Positions 11,933-22,533 of a DNA stretch of 64,000 nt are shown here, piece after piece; position 1 is the stretch's first letter; every line of letters starts with the position of its first letter. The notes under the pieces were generated by a model. The model saw only the letters and a list, made by a program, of their open reading frames with translations, did no database searches and was not told the DNA's origin. The position numbers and the translations under genes are program-made. Origin of the DNA: Idiomarina rhizosphaerae (GTDB taxonomy: Bacteria; Pseudomonadota; Gammaproteobacteria; Enterobacterales; Alteromonadaceae); the NCBI RefSeq assembly GCF_024159085.1, contig NZ_JAMZDE010000001.1, positions 1 to 64,000 of the forward strand. The letters run 5' to 3'.

Positions 11933-12136
11933 TTAGTCTGGTTTAAATACCCCAATGACCTGATCAAACTGACGCTGGCTACCACCACCCTGCTCTTTAG
12001 GTTCACTAAACCGGTGCTTACATTGCACGCACTCAACTTGTTCGGTATCGTTTTCGATAAAGAGCATGAGCGTGTCCATGGCATCGCATTTGGGGCAAAC
12101 GGCCCCGGCAATAAATCGCTTCTTTTCTCTAGCCAC
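11933..12136 (-). CDS. yheV: YheV-family zinc-ribbon protein (DUF2387)
   Basis: A 67-residue protein with two Cys pairs, CPKC (about 19-22) and CVQC (about 36-39), which should bind zinc as a ribbon. The N terminus AREKKRFIAGAVCPKC is characteristic of the YheV family, whose function is unknown. It is divergent from yheS/yheU genes, which are its neighbours in other gammaproteobacteria. It lies 20 bases upstream of nnr and may be cotranscribed with it. Confidence 0.88.
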   Translation of the reverse strand: MAREKKRFIAGAVCPKCDAMDTLMLFIENDTEQVECVQCKHRFSEPKEQGGGSQRQFDQVIGVFKPD

Positions 12137-12217
12137 AACAGCTCCTGTGTTAGAATTGTGAGCAGAACACGTCTATGATACCGCAGCTGAACAGCTGTAC
12201 AAAATGAAGAGTAGTTT

Positions 12218-14131
12218 ATGATCCGTGCTGAAGCTATCACCTTACTGCGTGGCGGTGATGTTTTATTTGAAGACAGTGACTTACAAGTATTCCCGGGACA
12301 TCGCGTTGGCTTAGTCGGTCGCAATGGCTGTGGCAAGTCGTCGCTGTTTGCCCTGTTACGTGGTGAACTCAGTGCCGACAGCGGTAATATTCACCTACCG
12401 GCAGACTGGCGCATTGCCAGCGTAGCACAGGATACTCCTGCCCTGGACAAGTCCGCTATCGACTACGTGATGGACGGTGACACCGAGTTTCGCCAACTGG
12501 AAGCGCAGCTCGCACAAGCAGAGAGCGATAACAATGGCGAAGCCATTGCGCACTGTCACGACAAGTTGGCTTCCATCGGGGCTTATGATATTCAACCCAG
12601 AACCGCCAGTTTAATGGCTGGCCTTGGTTTTACCCAAGAGCAACTGCAACAGCCGGTAAAAGCCTTTTCCGGTGGTTGGCGTATGCGACTTAACTTAGCA
12701 CAGGTACTCATAGCCCGCGCCGATTTGATGCTGTTGGATGAGCCGACTAACCATCTGGATGTTGATGCCATTTTCTGGCTGGAAAGCTGGCTGAAACAGT
12801 ACGACGGAACGCTTTTGTTGATATCGCACGATCGTGACTTTCTGGACTCAGTTACCACCGATATTACGCATATTGAGCATAAAAAACTGAACAGCTACCG
12901 CGGTAACTACTCGCAGTTCGAAAGACAGCGCGCAGAACACATGGCTCAGCAACAAAGTGAGTACGAAAAAGCTCAGGTTATGCGTCAGCACTTACAGGCT
13001 TACGTTGACCGTTTTCGCTATAAAGCCAGCAAAGCAAAACAGGCACAGAGCCGTTTAAAAGCTATTGAGAAGCTGCCTAACCAAGCGCCACTGCGCGCCG
13101 AAAGTGGTATCGACTTTCACTTTTTAACACCAGAAAAGCTCCCTAATCCGCTGCTGACGCTCCGTGACACCAAGGCCGGTTATGGTGACACCACTATTCT
13201 TGAACAGATTAAGCTGAATTTGGTGCCCGGTACCCGACTGGGCTTGCTGGGCCGTAACGGTGCCGGTAAATCAACCCTGATCAAGCTATTGGCAGGCGAA
13301 CTTGAACCGATGGCGGGTGAAAGACTAGTTAATCCGGGCCTCAGCATTGGTTATTTTGCTCAGCACCAACTGGAAACCCTGGACTTAGCAGCCTCTGCGC
13401 TATTGCACTTGCAGCGTATTGATAAACAGGCGACTGAACAAAAGCTACGTGATTTTTTAGGTAACTTTGGTTTTTCCGGTGATCAGGCCACACGGTCGGT
13501 TGAACCCATGTCCGGTGGTGAAAAAGCGCGGCTGGCGTTAGCACTCATTATTTATCAGCGCCCTAACCTGTTACTGCTAGATGAGCCGACTAACCACCTG
13601 GATCTCGGCTTGCGCGATGCACTGGTTGCGGCTTTGCAGGAATATGAAGGCGCGTTGATTGTGGTTTCGCACGACAGACATTTGCTACGTACCACGGTAG
13701 ATGAATTTTGCCTGGTTGCCGACGGCAAAGCAGAAACCTTTGACGGCGATTTAGATGCTTACCACGACTGGCTACAGCAACAAGCCGCCAATGACAAACG
13801 CAGCGAGCAACCCGCTACTCGTCAACGTGACGATCGCAAGCAGCAAAAACGTAAGGAAGCCGAGGCGCGACAAAAAACCAAGCCTTTACGCCAGCAAATT
13901 GAAAAGGCAGAAAAGAACATTCACACACTGGAACAGAAGTTAGCCGATATTCACGAGCAACTGAGTGACAGCAGTCTGTATGACGATGCCAATAAAGCCA
14001 AATTACAAAAACTTTTAGACCAGCAGGCGCAGGCGCAAAAAGACCTGCAACAACAAGAAAACCTCTGGATGACAGCAGAAGAAGAACTGGCAGAATTAAC
14101 CGAAGAGTTGCAGCAAGTGGAGGATAAATGA
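12218..14131 (+). CDS. yheS: ABC-F family ATPase, YheS-like
   Basis: A soluble protein of 637 residues with two ATP-binding cassettes and no membrane segment: an ABC-F translation factor expected to act on the ribosome. Cassette 1 has GRNGCGKSS (about 34-42), signature FSGGWRMRL and Walker [12 protein letters not shown]. Cassette 2 has GRNGAGKST (about 345), signature MSGGEKARL and [12 protein letters not shown] linker rich in Gln/Lys/Arg separates them, and a highly charged coiled coil makes up residues about 525-637. It overlaps yheU by four bases (ATGA). Confidence 0.95.
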   Translation: MIRAEAITLLRGGDVLFEDSDLQVFPGHRVGLVGRNGCGKSSLFALLRGELSADSGNIHLPADWRIASVAQDTPALDKSAIDYVMDGDTEFRQLEAQLAQAESDNNGEAIAHCHDKLASIGAYDIQPRTASLMAGLGFTQEQLQQPVKAFSGGWRMRLNLAQVLIARADLMLLDEPTNHLDVDAIFWLESWLKQYDGTLLLISHDRDFLDSVTTDITHIEHKKLNSYRGNYSQFERQRAEHMAQQQSEYEKAQVMRQHLQAYVDRFRYKASKAKQAQSRLKAIEKLPNQAPLRAESGIDFHFLTPEKLPNPLLTLRDTKAGYGDTTILEQIKLNLVPGTRLGLLGRNGAGKSTLIKLLAGELEPMAGERLVNPGLSIGYFAQHQLETLDLAASALLHLQRIDKQATEQKLRDFLGNFGFSGDQATRSVEPMSGGEKARLALALIIYQRPNLLLLDEPTNHLDLGLRDALVAALQEYEGALIVVSHDRHLLRTTVDEFCLVADGKAETFDGDLDAYHDWLQQQAANDKRSEQPATRQRDDRKQQKRKEAEARQKTKPLRQQIEKAEKNIHTLEQKLADIHEQLSDSSLYDDANKAKLQKLLDQQAQAQKDLQQQENLWMTAEEELAELTEELQQVEDK

Positions 14132-14364
14132 TTATTCCGTGGCAGGAAATTGATCAGGAAACACTGAACAATTTAATGGAATCTATTGTACTGCGCGAAG
14201 GGACCGATTACGGCAGTCAGGAGCTCAGCTTTGAAACGAAAGTCGAGCAACTGAAGCAACGTCTGAAGTCCGGCGAAGCCGTTATTGTTTACTCTGAACT
14301 GCACGAAAGTGTCGATGTGGTCAACAAAGACAGCGTTACCGGAAACGAGCCTGACGGGCAATAA
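14128..14364 (+). CDS. yheU: YheU family protein (UPF0270)
   Basis: A 78-residue acidic protein beginning [29 protein letters not shown], the diagnostic start of the UPF0270/YheU family. The function is unknown. The ATG overlaps the yheS stop, and yheS-yheU linkage is conserved in gammaproteobacteria. Its 3' end overlaps the 3' end of convergent cysQ by 29 bases, so transcripts of the two would be complementary there. Confidence 0.9.
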   Translation: MIIPWQEIDQETLNNLMESIVLREGTDYGSQELSFETKVEQLKQRLKSGEAVIVYSELHESVDVVNKDSVTGNEPDGQ

Positions 14365-15160
14365 AGACTTCTTCCCAGGGTACACTTTGGTCACCCAGAA
14401 CTAAAAAGTTGGGGTTCAGCAAGCTAACCGTACGGTTGTAGGTAATGGGTTCAAAATTCTCATTCACTATACGACCGCCAGCTTCTCCAACAATGACTTG
14501 CGATGCGGCGGTATCCCATTCGCCGGTAGGTCCCAGCCGCAGAAAACAATCGGCTTTGCCTTCAGCAATAAAACAGGCTTTTAGCGAACAGCTACCCGTT
14601 GGTAATGGCTGAATATCACGTTTCGTCTGCAAACGATTAAACACAGGCTCTCGTGCCTGCTGGCGACTTATTGCAATAATAATAGGGTCAGCCTGAGGGT
14701 CACTAAACTTGCGCACGCTTATCGACTGCTTTTCGTTCTCTTTTTGTTTAAAGGCGCCCGCTCCTTTGCGTGCATAGTAAAGCGTTTCCCCGACCGGCCA
14801 GAAAATAACGCCAATGACAGGCTCGTTGTTTTCTACGTAAGCAATGTTGACTGCAAAGTCCCCGGAGCGGGAAATAAACTCCTGAGTACCATCTATCGGG
14901 TCGATAATAAAGTAGGCCTTCCATTGACGGCGCTCATTGTAGTCCTGATGCTCGCTTTCTTCAGAAATAACCGGAATATCAGGGAATGACTGCTTGAGTC
15001 GATCTTCTATTAGTTCGCTGGCAACAAGATCTGCGGTAGTCACTGGAGAGTCGTCTTTTTTCTCAGCCGTTTTATAGTCACGCCGGTCGTACATCGACAG
15101 AATAACACCACCTGCCTCGAATGCTATTTCCTTCAGTTTCTCCAGCATTGTTTCTGCCAC
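14336..15160 (-). CDS. cysQ: 3'(2'),5'-bisphosphate nucleotidase CysQ
   Basis: An inositol-monophosphatase-fold Mg2+/Li+-sensitive phosphatase that removes PAP, the by-product of sulfate assimilation. Conserved metal-binding motifs are [16 protein letters not shown] (about 89-97) and [19 protein letters not shown] start at 15160 overlaps the nudE stop (TAGTG) and has GAGG seven bases upstream. The ATG four codons later (15148) aligns better with the E. coli N terminus but lacks a ribosome-binding site. nudE-cysQ is a conserved pair. Confidence 0.95.
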   Translation of the reverse strand: MAETMLEKLKEIAFEAGGVILSMYDRRDYKTAEKKDDSPVTTADLVASELIEDRLKQSFPDIPVISEESEHQDYNERRQWKAYFIIDPIDGTQEFISRSGDFAVNIAYVENNEPVIGVIFWPVGETLYYARKGAGAFKQKENEKQSISVRKFSDPQADPIIIAISRQQAREPVFNRLQTKRDIQPLPTGSCSLKACFIAEGKADCFLRLGPTGEWDTAASQVIVGEAGGRIVNENFEPITYNRTVSLLNPNFLVLGDQSVPWEEVFIARQARFR

Positions 15161-15717
15161 TACTGTGCCTCACTCAGATTACGCAAAAGCATTAACAGCG
15201 CCGCAACACTGCGCGCTTCAGAAAAGTCGGGCTGGGCCAGCAGGTTGTCAATATCGTCTAATGGCCAGGTCACTTTTTCCAGCGGCTCAGGTTCGTCGCC
15301 CGGCAAGCTTTCGGGGTATAAGTCGCGAGCCACGAAAACACTCATTTTGGCAGAAAAAAACTGAGGAGCGAGAGACACTTCCATTAAGAATTCAAGTTGA
15401 CGGCTGCCGTAACCAACTTCTTCTTTTAATTCACGCTGAGCGGCTTCTTCCGGGGTTTCACCCGGGTCAATCAGGCCTTTGGGAAAACCTAATTGATAAT
15501 CATGAAGGCCTGCTGCGTATTCCCGAATCAGTAACAAGGTTTTTTCATCCAGGCAGGGAACAATCATAACCGCGCCACGACCACTGCCTTTCATGCGCTC
15601 AAACTGACGCTGCTCACCATTGCTAAATTTAAGATCGACGGCCTCAATACGTATTAAGCGGCTTTGCGCTACGACACGACGAGCCAGAATTTGCGGGACT
15701 TGTTTTTCTTTACTCAT
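15160..15717 (-). CDS. nudE: ADP compounds hydrolase NudE (Nudix)
   Basis: A Nudix hydrolase acting on ADP-ribose, Ap3A and NADH. The start at MSKEKQVPQILARR corresponds to the E. coli protein and gives 185 residues. The Nudix box GLIDPGETPEEAAQRELKEE (about 95-114) is complete, followed by VGYG. VARDLYPESLPGDEPEPL matches the NudE-specific tail. It is translationally coupled to cysQ. Confidence 0.95.
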   Translation of the reverse strand: MSKEKQVPQILARRVVAQSRLIRIEAVDLKFSNGEQRQFERMKGSGRGAVMIVPCLDEKTLLLIREYAAGLHDYQLGFPKGLIDPGETPEEAAQRELKEEVGYGSRQLEFLMEVSLAPQFFSAKMSVFVARDLYPESLPGDEPEPLEKVTWPLDDIDNLLAQPDFSEARSVAALLMLLRNLSEAQ

Positions 15718-15781
15718 ACAACGGTTCCAAGTCATTGTCTCTCTTTACTATAACGACTCTGCGCACAGAAAACAGTGTCAA

Positions 15782-15810
15782 TTTACGCTTTTCTTATACA
15801 GTGCTACTAT
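15782..15810 (+). promoter_or_regulatory. Predicted promoter of sthA
   Basis: TTTACG (15782-15787) and TACTAT (15805-15810) are spaced by 17 bases, 35 bases before the sthA ATG in the nudE/sthA divergent gap. Each box differs from sigma-70 consensus at two positions (TTTACG vs TTGACA) and one position (TACTAT vs TATAAT). Confidence 0.5.
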
Positions 15811-15844
15811 CTAAAGCCCGTACACCGGTAGTGAAGCGAGTAAT

Positions 15845-17263
15845 ATGACTGCAATAAAGCCCGAAACCGAAACTGAATACGATGTCGTCGTCATCGGTAC
15901 TGGCCCGGGCGGCGAAGGCGCTGCCATGCAATTAGCCAAAAGCGGCTACAACGTTGCCATAGTAGAAAAGCATAAAGCCCTTGGCGGCGGTTGCACACAT
16001 TGGGGAACCATTCCATCCAAAGCCTTGCGGCACTCCGTCAGCCGTCTAATTGAATACAATAATAATCCATTGTTTTCAGGGCCAGGCTGGCAGAGCGGTA
16101 TGACTTTCAGCCACATTTTGCACTATGCAGAATCGGTTATTCGTAAACAGGTGAAATTACGCAGTTCGTTTTACGACCGTAACGACGTTACTGTGGTGCA
16201 CGGTACGGCTTCTTTTTTAGACAAAAACCGTATTAGAGTCACTAAACTGGACGGCTCGGTCGATGACTTGATCACAAAACATGTGGTTATTGCCACCGGT
16301 TCTCGTCCATATAACCCAGAAGACGTCGACTTTTCGCATCCGCGAATTTATGACTCAGACAAAGTATTGTCCTTGTCTCACGAGCCCAAAACCATTCTGA
16401 TATACGGTGCAGGTGTGGTAGGCAGTGAATACGCCAGTATCTTCCGGGGTATGGGCGTAAAAGTAGACTTGATAAACCAACGTGAACGGCTGCTTTCTTT
16501 TCTGGACGCTGAAATTTCAGATGCGTTGAGTTATCACTTACGCAACAGTGGCGTTGTCATTCGTCACAATGAAGAATACGAAAGCATTACCGGACATGAC
16601 GACAAAGTGGTGCTGAAAACCAAGTCCGGTAAGACTATGGCTGCCGACTGTCTGCTTTTTGCTAATGGTCGTTCCGGCAACATTGAACAGCTAGACTGCC
16701 AGGCGGTGGGGCTGGAACCCAACTATCGCGGCCAGCTGGAGGTCAATGAAAACTACCAGACCAGTGTCGACAATATCTATGCGGTCGGCGACATTATCGG
16801 TTACCCCAGTTTAGCCAGCGCAGCATACGATCAGGGGCGGATCTGTGCTTCCGCTATTATTAACGGTAATTGCGACAAAGCACTTATCAGCGATATTCCT
16901 ACCGGCATTTATACCATTCCGGAAATTAGCTCGGTTGGTAAAACCGAAGAAGAACTGACTGAAATGAAAGTGCCTTATGAGGTCGGTCGTGCGCAGTTTA
17001 AGCACCTTGCACGGGCACAAATTTCCGGTGCCGATGTGGGCTGCCTGAAGTTGTTATTCCACCGTGAAACGCGCGAACTGCTGGGGCTGCACTGTTTTGG
17101 CGAGCGAGCTTCAGAAATTATTCACATTGGTCAGGCTATTATGGAGCAGAAAAACGGTGGAAACACCATCGACTACTTCGTCAACACCACCTTTAACTAC
17201 CCGACCATGGCGGAAGCCTACCGGGTTGCGGCACTTAACGGTATTAACCGCCTGTTGCTATAG
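15845..17263 (+). CDS. sthA: Soluble pyridine nucleotide transhydrogenase
   Basis: A cytosolic FAD enzyme exchanging reducing equivalents between NADPH and NAD+. The 472-residue protein has an FAD-binding [11 protein letters not shown] (about 18-28), the [14 protein letters not shown] motif, NAD-binding [13 protein letters not shown], and [13 protein letters not shown] FAD contact ([16 protein letters not shown]). The second redox cysteine of the disulfide reductases is replaced by threonine (GGGCTHWGT). That distinguishes SthA from lipoamide dehydrogenase and glutathione reductase. Confidence 0.96.
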   Translation: MTAIKPETETEYDVVVIGTGPGGEGAAMQLAKSGYNVAIVEKHKALGGGCTHWGTIPSKALRHSVSRLIEYNNNPLFSGPGWQSGMTFSHILHYAESVIRKQVKLRSSFYDRNDVTVVHGTASFLDKNRIRVTKLDGSVDDLITKHVVIATGSRPYNPEDVDFSHPRIYDSDKVLSLSHEPKTILIYGAGVVGSEYASIFRGMGVKVDLINQRERLLSFLDAEISDALSYHLRNSGVVIRHNEEYESITGHDDKVVLKTKSGKTMAADCLLFANGRSGNIEQLDCQAVGLEPNYRGQLEVNENYQTSVDNIYAVGDIIGYPSLASAAYDQGRICASAIINGNCDKALISDIPTGIYTIPEISSVGKTEEELTEMKVPYEVGRAQFKHLARAQISGADVGCLKLLFHRETRELLGLHCFGERASEIIHIGQAIMEQKNGGNTIDYFVNTTFNYPTMAEAYRVAALNGINRLLL

Positions 17264-17269
17264 TCAATA

Positions 17270-18580
17270 TTACTGCCGTTGCTGATTCAGCGGCAGTTCA
17301 ATACGTACGCACAAGCCGCCTTCCGGGCGGTTTTGCAGTTTTATACTGCCGTCGTGCCGGTCGACAATGCGCTTAATAATAGCCAGCCCCAGACCGGAAC
17401 CAACGCCGCCACGCGCTTTATCGCCCTGAGTAAAAGGCTCAAATAATGTGGCCTGCTGCTCTTCGGGAATGCCCGGGCCGTCATCTGTTACTCTAAACCA
17501 AACACGTTTTTGCTTCTTATCGTGCCCGGAACTGACCACCACCTGATTTTTACCGTAACGTTCGGCGTTTTCCAGCAAATTAATAATAACTCGCTTCATA
17601 GACAAGGGGCGTAACCAGACTCTGGGCAACTTGCCTAAATCCAGCTCAAACTGCTTTTGCCAGTTATCCGGAACATTCGCTACCGTTTGCTCTATCAGCT
17701 CATTCAGCGACTCTCTGCTGCTGGACTCCTGCTGGTCAAGACGGACATAATCGATAAACTGATCAATAATGTCGTTCATGTCGTCTATATCTTCAATAAT
17801 GCCCTGAGCCAGACAGTCTTCGCCCTGCGGCATCATTTCCGCAGCCAGACGAATGCGAGTCAGTGGGGTTCTTAAGTCGTGAGAAACACCGGCCATCAAA
17901 AGGTTACGGTCATTTTCCAGTTCGCGGATACCGCGCGACATTTGATTAAAAGCGCGAGTCACCGCCACTATTTCTGTGGCACCTTTTTCAGACAACTGCT
18001 CAGGGAATTCTCCCCGTCCAACTCTTCGGGCAGAGTCTTCCAGAGCTTTTAACGGCCTGTTTAACCAGTTGGCAAATAGCATACCGCCGAACACGCTCAG
18101 CAAACCAATGAGTACCAAGTACATCACCAATGGAGAAAAGCGTCCCTGCTGCATACTGTCCAGCGGCACGCGTATCCAGAAGTCAGGCGCGCGCGGAGGC
18201 TTAACCCACAAATAGAATTTATTGCCCTGAGCTACCCGTACTTGCGCTTCGCCGCCCAACATATCGCTCATGTCATCCGACAAATAACCATAATAGGTTG
18301 AGTTACCTAACCCCTGCTTCTCAGCGGCTTCATCATTAAAGACTTCAATGCCGGTAGCTTCAGTATAACTGGTCATGAGCTCGCGCTCGGTTTCAGCCAA
18401 ATGCTGACGGGGGATAAACATGGTACGGATGTGTTTAGCAACCAGTTCATTAATTTGTTCTATGGAAGGTCTGACAACATAATTGCTTACCATCACGTAA
18501 GAAACGAGCTGGTTGATAAGCAACACCAGAGCCAGCAGCGCAACCGTGCGGGCAAACGCTGACTTAGGAAAAAGTTTCAT
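17270..18580 (-). CDS. envZ: Osmosensor histidine kinase EnvZ
   Basis: An inner-membrane sensor kinase that phosphorylates OmpR. The start at [13 protein letters not shown] overlaps the ompR stop (TGATG) and gives 436 residues. Two transmembrane segments (about 11-31 and 155-175) flank a periplasmic loop; a HAMP domain, HisKA with [15 protein letters not shown] (His near 233) and a HATPase with [15 protein letters not shown] and GSGLGLAI follow. The C terminus ends at NQQRQ. It is convergent with sthA with a six-base gap. Confidence 0.95.
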   Translation of the reverse strand: MKLFPKSAFARTVALLALVLLINQLVSYVMVSNYVVRPSIEQINELVAKHIRTMFIPRQHLAETERELMTSYTEATGIEVFNDEAAEKQGLGNSTYYGYLSDDMSDMLGGEAQVRVAQGNKFYLWVKPPRAPDFWIRVPLDSMQQGRFSPLVMYLVLIGLLSVFGGMLFANWLNRPLKALEDSARRVGRGEFPEQLSEKGATEIVAVTRAFNQMSRGIRELENDRNLLMAGVSHDLRTPLTRIRLAAEMMPQGEDCLAQGIIEDIDDMNDIIDQFIDYVRLDQQESSSRESLNELIEQTVANVPDNWQKQFELDLGKLPRVWLRPLSMKRVIINLLENAERYGKNQVVVSSGHDKKQKRVWFRVTDDGPGIPEEQQATLFEPFTQGDKARGGVGSGLGLAIIKRIVDRHDGSIKLQNRPEGGLCVRIELPLNQQRQ

Positions 18581-19305
18581 CAGGACTTCAGTTGACCATC
18601 CGGCACAAACACGTAGCCCAGACCCCACACCGTCTGAATATATCGGGGTTTAGTCGGGTCGACTTCCAGCATACGTCTTAAACGCGACACCTGAACGTCA
18701 ATAGAGCGCTCTAGCGCACTGTAGTCACGACCACGAGCCAGGTGCATTAACTTGTCGCGCGAAAGTGGCTGCCGTGCATTATTGACAAGAGCTTTGAGTA
18801 CCGCAAATTCACCACTGGTTAGCGGCATAGGAGTGTCGCCACGGAACATTTCGCGAGTACCCAGGTTTAACCGGAATTCGCCGAAAGTTATTTCCTGATC
18901 TTCCTGCGAAGGAGCACCCGGAGCTTCGGTGCCCCGCCGACGCAGCACCGCTCTCACCCGCGCCAGCAGTTCTCGAGGGTTAAAAGGCTTAGCCAGATAG
19001 TCATCAGCACCGAGTTCCAGGCCAATAATGCGGTCAACTTCGTCGCCTTTTGCGGTCAGCATAATGACGGGCAGATTGTTTCCCTGGCTACGCAAACGCT
19101 TACAAATGGAGAGTCCGTCCTCGCCCGGCAGCATTAAATCCAGTACTAATAAATTAAAATTTTCCCGGGTCAGCAAGCGGTCCATTTGTTCAGAATCCTG
19201 CGCCACCCGTACCTGAAAATTTTGCTCAGTAAGATAACGCTCAAGCAAACTTCGAAGCCGCGCGTCATCATCTACCACTAAAATTTTTAATGTTTCCTGC
19301 ATCAT
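18580..19305 (-). CDS. ompR: Response regulator OmpR
   Basis: A DNA-binding regulator of porins and osmoadaptation. The receiver domain has the acidic pair DDD near residues 12-14, phosphoacceptor Asp in [13 protein letters not shown] (about 56) and Lys in LAKPFNP. The winged-helix domain carries [21 protein letters not shown] and the family-typical [12 protein letters not shown] end. Similarity to E. coli OmpR is high along the whole 241 residues. Either of two tandem ATGs could be used. envZ follows with overlap. Confidence 0.97.
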   Translation of the reverse strand: MMQETLKILVVDDDARLRSLLERYLTEQNFQVRVAQDSEQMDRLLTRENFNLLVLDLMLPGEDGLSICKRLRSQGNNLPVIMLTAKGDEVDRIIGLELGADDYLAKPFNPRELLARVRAVLRRRGTEAPGAPSQEDQEITFGEFRLNLGTREMFRGDTPMPLTSGEFAVLKALVNNARQPLSRDKLMHLARGRDYSALERSIDVQVSRLRRMLEVDPTKPRYIQTVWGLGYVFVPDGQLKS

Positions 19306-19397
19306 CAGTTTTGTTTTCCAAGCTGGTATGCCTCAGCCATAAAGATACACCGCCTGACAGCTTTATAGAAGCAGGCTTCTGTTAGCAAATGTTTCAG

Positions 19398-19820
19398 TTA
19401 ACGGTGCCAGTAACGCTGCATTTCAACGTATAAAAACGAAGCCGTCCAGGTAATTAAAACTAACCCGGTTAAGCTCTCTACACCAGTTAAAAACCGGAGT
19501 GCTCCGGAAGGCTCTATATCGCCAAAACCAACCGTACTAAAAACCGTGAAAGAAAAGTATAAAGCATCCAAAAAACTTCCATCGAAATTACCGACTAAGG
19601 TGCCAAACCCCTCTTCGTGATGCATAAAGTAATAGGCAAGCGCAAAAATAGCGACTTCAACGGTATGCGCGATGATTGCTAGCATAACCCCAAACATCAG
19701 CCGAATTTGACTGAACATTCTCATGTGAGTGATCAGCCAGCCTATTCGGTTAAGCGCTTCGTAGTGGAAAATAACGGCTAAGCCGACAATAATCGAGTTA
19801 CAGATAAAGGAAATTAGCAT
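19398..19820 (-). CDS. Two-pore-domain-type potassium channel family protein
   Basis: A 140-residue membrane protein with hydrophobic segments around 1-20, 40-65 and 112-132 and a pore loop TVFSTVGFGDIEP, which contains the K+ selectivity signature TVGFGD. It therefore has an ion-channel (Ion_trans_2) fold but no RCK regulatory domain. The start codon is only three bases beyond the stop of the upstream GGDEF/EAL gene, so the pair is almost certainly cotranscribed. The ligand or voltage dependence cannot be seen. A role in a signalling unit with the c-di-GMP enzyme is speculative. Confidence 0.8.
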   Translation of the reverse strand: MLISFICNSIIVGLAVIFHYEALNRIGWLITHMRMFSQIRLMFGVMLAIIAHTVEVAIFALAYYFMHHEEGFGTLVGNFDGSFLDALYFSFTVFSTVGFGDIEPSGALRFLTGVESLTGLVLITWTASFLYVEMQRYWHR

Positions 19821-19823
19821 TGC

Positions 19824-22388
19824 TTAAACTCGCTCATCAGACATCCAAAAATGGCTAGGCTCTGGTCTGGCAAAATAATAACCCTGAAAACAAAAACACC
19901 CCATTTCCTGTAGTTTATGCAAGTGCTCCTCCGTTTCGACGCCTTCTGCGATAATGGCTAAATCAAGACTTTTGCCCAGTGCTATAACGGTTCTTACTAT
20001 AGCTTCATCGCTGTTACCGTTTTTCATGTCTCGCACAAAAGATTGATCTATCTTTAACGAATTTAAGGGCAAACGCTTCAAATAACCCAAAGAGGCGTAA
20101 CCGGTACCAAAGTCATCAAGTGCAAAGGTCACTCCCAAGCGCTTTAGCCTTTCCATATTCGCAGCCGTGTTTTCAATATCATCAATGAGTAAACTCTCGG
20201 TTACTTCCAGCTCAAGCAACTCTCCCGGAATACCGGCCGCCGTTAACCGGGCTTCAATATCTTCTACAAACCCGGGGTATTTAAACTGGCTGGCACTGAC
20301 GTTTATTGCAATACGGGCACCTTTATCGCTTAAACCGTGTGGCAATTGGGGAATGGCTGCCAGTACCTGATTCAGCACCAACCGATGCAGGTCGGGCATG
20401 AGCCCCTGACTTTCGGCTAATGGAATAAACTCTGCAGGAGACACCCAGCCAAGTTCTTTGTCGTGCCAACGGAGTAAAGCTTCAAACCCCAAACAACGTT
20501 GGCTGGCTTCATCCGTTAGCTGTTGGTACTGAGGTTGTAAATAAACCTCCAGTGATTCCGTCGTTATTGCCTGTCGTAACCCGGCTATCATCTGTTGCCG
20601 ATAATTAAATTCGCGTTGTATGCCCGTATTAAAAAATTGCAGCTTTGATGCATTGGTCTCTTTTGCCTGCAACAGTGCCAGGTCGGCTCCCTGAAGTAGA
20701 TCTCCGGTGCTTTGCGCATCAGAAAACAAAGTGACGCCCATACTGACCGATACCGACTCCGTTTTTTCACCTAATTGATAGGGCTCACTTAAACGCTCTA
20801 CCAGCACCTGAAGGCGCTGACGCAAATTCTTGTCTTCCAGCAAATTAGTACCGTTTTTACTCTTTAACAGCACCATAAATTCATCTGCACCCAGACGTCC
20901 GGCAATTTCAGACTGAAGCAGCTCAGACTCCAGCCTCTGGCCAAACAGCACCAGCAGCTCGTCTCCTGCGTCATGGCTTACACTGTCATTAACTTTCTTG
21001 AACTGGTCAATATCCAGCATTGCCAGCACACCATCGCCACCACCACTTTGGTAACGATAAAACTCATCATTTAGACGTTCCAGCATAAACCGGCGATTCG
21101 CCAGGCCGGTTAAAGGATCGAAGTACGCAAGAGACTGAATTTCCTCTTTCATACTCTGATATTCTGAAATATCTGTCGAAATTCCGCATAAACCAATAAC
21201 CTTCCTATTGGCATCATATAACGGTACTTTTACAGACCAAAAATGAAGAGGCTGCTTTTCACCCGGTAGAGTATTAACTTCCCCCTGAGCCGCCCGTTTA
21301 CCGCTTTTTATTACTTTGTTGTCACAAGCTTTAAGCGTATCGGCGGTGTTTTTATCAAATAAATCGTAGTCGGTTCTGCCAATGACACTATTAAGGCTTA
21401 ACTTAAACAGTTTTAAAACCTGTTGGTTCGCGTACTGATATTTCAGGTCTTTATCTTTAATAAAAATATAAGCTTCAACACTGTCTAAAATAGTATTCAA
21501 ACGGTACTTGCTTTCGGCCAGCGCTTTTGTTTTTTCAGCAACCTTGCGACGCAAAAGTAGATTAAACCCAATAACAGTCAAAAACAGCAAACCCAGTACC
21601 GCAATTAACAACCAAACGTAAACAGGAATTGTTAAGTGACTTTGGCCTGAACTCCAGCGTTCAATAATTTCGTAATAAGCAGAGTCTTCATCCGCTTTTA
21701 AACGTTTTAATTCTCTATCTAAAGTGGTTAGAACATCTTGATGAGAGCCTTTAGGAACAGCAAAGAAAACCTCATTCGGAAGAAACATGATGGGGGTCAT
21801 TTCAATGTCATATTCTGCCACCTGCTTATCGCCAAAAAGCTGATCTGCCGAAGTGGCGTTGACCTTTCCCGCAACAACCGCGTCAAACCCCTCAGCAAGG
21901 CTTTGCACCGGATAAAGCGTACTGTTTAAATCAAAATTCTCAATTAATTGTTTTAGATACTCTTCCTGAACAGAACCTCGTAGCACCGCCACACGTTTGT
22001 TGTTCAAATCTAAAAGGTTGGTAATCTTCTCTTCTTTCGGCGCATAAAGCTGTGACCAACTCAATAAAGCAGGTTCATTATGAAAACTAGCCCAAGCCTC
22101 CCTTTCATCGTTCTTCACGACATCAGGGAAAATATCAATTCGCCCTTCGCGCAAAAGCTTTAAGCATTGATCCCAGTCGCATTCTACCGGAACCAGTTGC
22201 CAGTTGTGGCGCTGAGCAATAGCCATAAGAAGCTGGCCATGAATACCGCTTAACTGGCCGTATTCGTCGAACATGATTTTAGGCGGGTTGTCGTAAACCC
22301 CCACTTTCAATGTTACGTCCTGAGCCATTGCCCCCGAAGCAAGTAGCAACAAAGCAATAGCAAGAAGGTTTCGCAAGAGGGTGACCAC
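19824..22388 (-). CDS. Solute-binding-domain sensor with PAS, degenerate GGDEF and EAL domains
   Basis: An 854-residue membrane sensor. Order: signal peptide (about 1-22), SBP_bac_3 periplasmic domain (about 24-250, starting VTLKVGVYDNPPKIMFDEYGQ), transmembrane helix (about 258-280), PAS (about 290-415), GGDEF (about 425-585) and EAL (about 595-850). The cyclase signature is RLGADEF instead of RGGDEF, so cyclase activity is doubtful. The EAL domain looks catalytic: FEALLRWH, INVSASQF, DDFGTGYASL and AEGVET are intact. I infer a ligand-controlled c-di-GMP phosphodiesterase. The binding domain is of the family that binds amino acids; the true ligand is unknown. A K+ channel gene follows immediately. 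Confidence 0.9.
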   Translation of the reverse strand: MVTLLRNLLAIALLLLASGAMAQDVTLKVGVYDNPPKIMFDEYGQLSGIHGQLLMAIAQRHNWQLVPVECDWDQCLKLLREGRIDIFPDVVKNDEREAWASFHNEPALLSWSQLYAPKEEKITNLLDLNNKRVAVLRGSVQEEYLKQLIENFDLNSTLYPVQSLAEGFDAVVAGKVNATSADQLFGDKQVAEYDIEMTPIMFLPNEVFFAVPKGSHQDVLTTLDRELKRLKADEDSAYYEIIERWSSGQSHLTIPVYVWLLIAVLGLLFLTVIGFNLLLRRKVAEKTKALAESKYRLNTILDSVEAYIFIKDKDLKYQYANQQVLKLFKLSLNSVIGRTDYDLFDKNTADTLKACDNKVIKSGKRAAQGEVNTLPGEKQPLHFWSVKVPLYDANRKVIGLCGISTDISEYQSMKEEIQSLAYFDPLTGLANRRFMLERLNDEFYRYQSGGGDGVLAMLDIDQFKKVNDSVSHDAGDELLVLFGQRLESELLQSEIAGRLGADEFMVLLKSKNGTNLLEDKNLRQRLQVLVERLSEPYQLGEKTESVSVSMGVTLFSDAQSTGDLLQGADLALLQAKETNASKLQFFNTGIQREFNYRQQMIAGLRQAITTESLEVYLQPQYQQLTDEASQRCLGFEALLRWHDKELGWVSPAEFIPLAESQGLMPDLHRLVLNQVLAAIPQLPHGLSDKGARIAINVSASQFKYPGFVEDIEARLTAAGIPGELLELEVTESLLIDDIENTAANMERLKRLGVTFALDDFGTGYASLGYLKRLPLNSLKIDQSFVRDMKNGNSDEAIVRTVIALGKSLDLAIIAEGVETEEHLHKLQEMGCFCFQGYYFARPEPSHFWMSDERV

Positions 22389-22449
22389 CTGATGTTAGTG
22401 AGTTGTATAACCCTAGAATAGGCTCATTTGAGTCATGAGAAAAGACCTA

Positions 22450-22480
22450 AAATAAAAGGCCCTCCAACAGGAGGGCCTCA
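22450..22480 (-). terminator. Intrinsic terminator of the DUF4282 gene
   Basis: GGCCCTCC (22458-22465) pairs with GGAGGGCC (22470-22477) around AACA. On the minus strand it is followed by TTTTATTTTA. It lies about 55 bases downstream of the DUF4282 stop codon. Confidence 0.85.
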
Positions 22481-22533
22481 CAAAATATGGAAGAGCTTCA
22501 CTAAGAAGCGTTGCATCTTTTTATTTTTATCAC

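Noticed and set aside
11863..12336. 157-residue minus-strand open frame
   Set aside because: It overlaps yheV, nnr and the start of yheS in another frame and has a low-complexity, Ser/Arg/Pro-rich sequence typical of shadow frames.
19330..19385. AGAAGC/GCTTCT stem after the potassium-channel gene
   Set aside because: A five- to six-base stem with a two-base loop and no U-tract; not enough to call a terminator.
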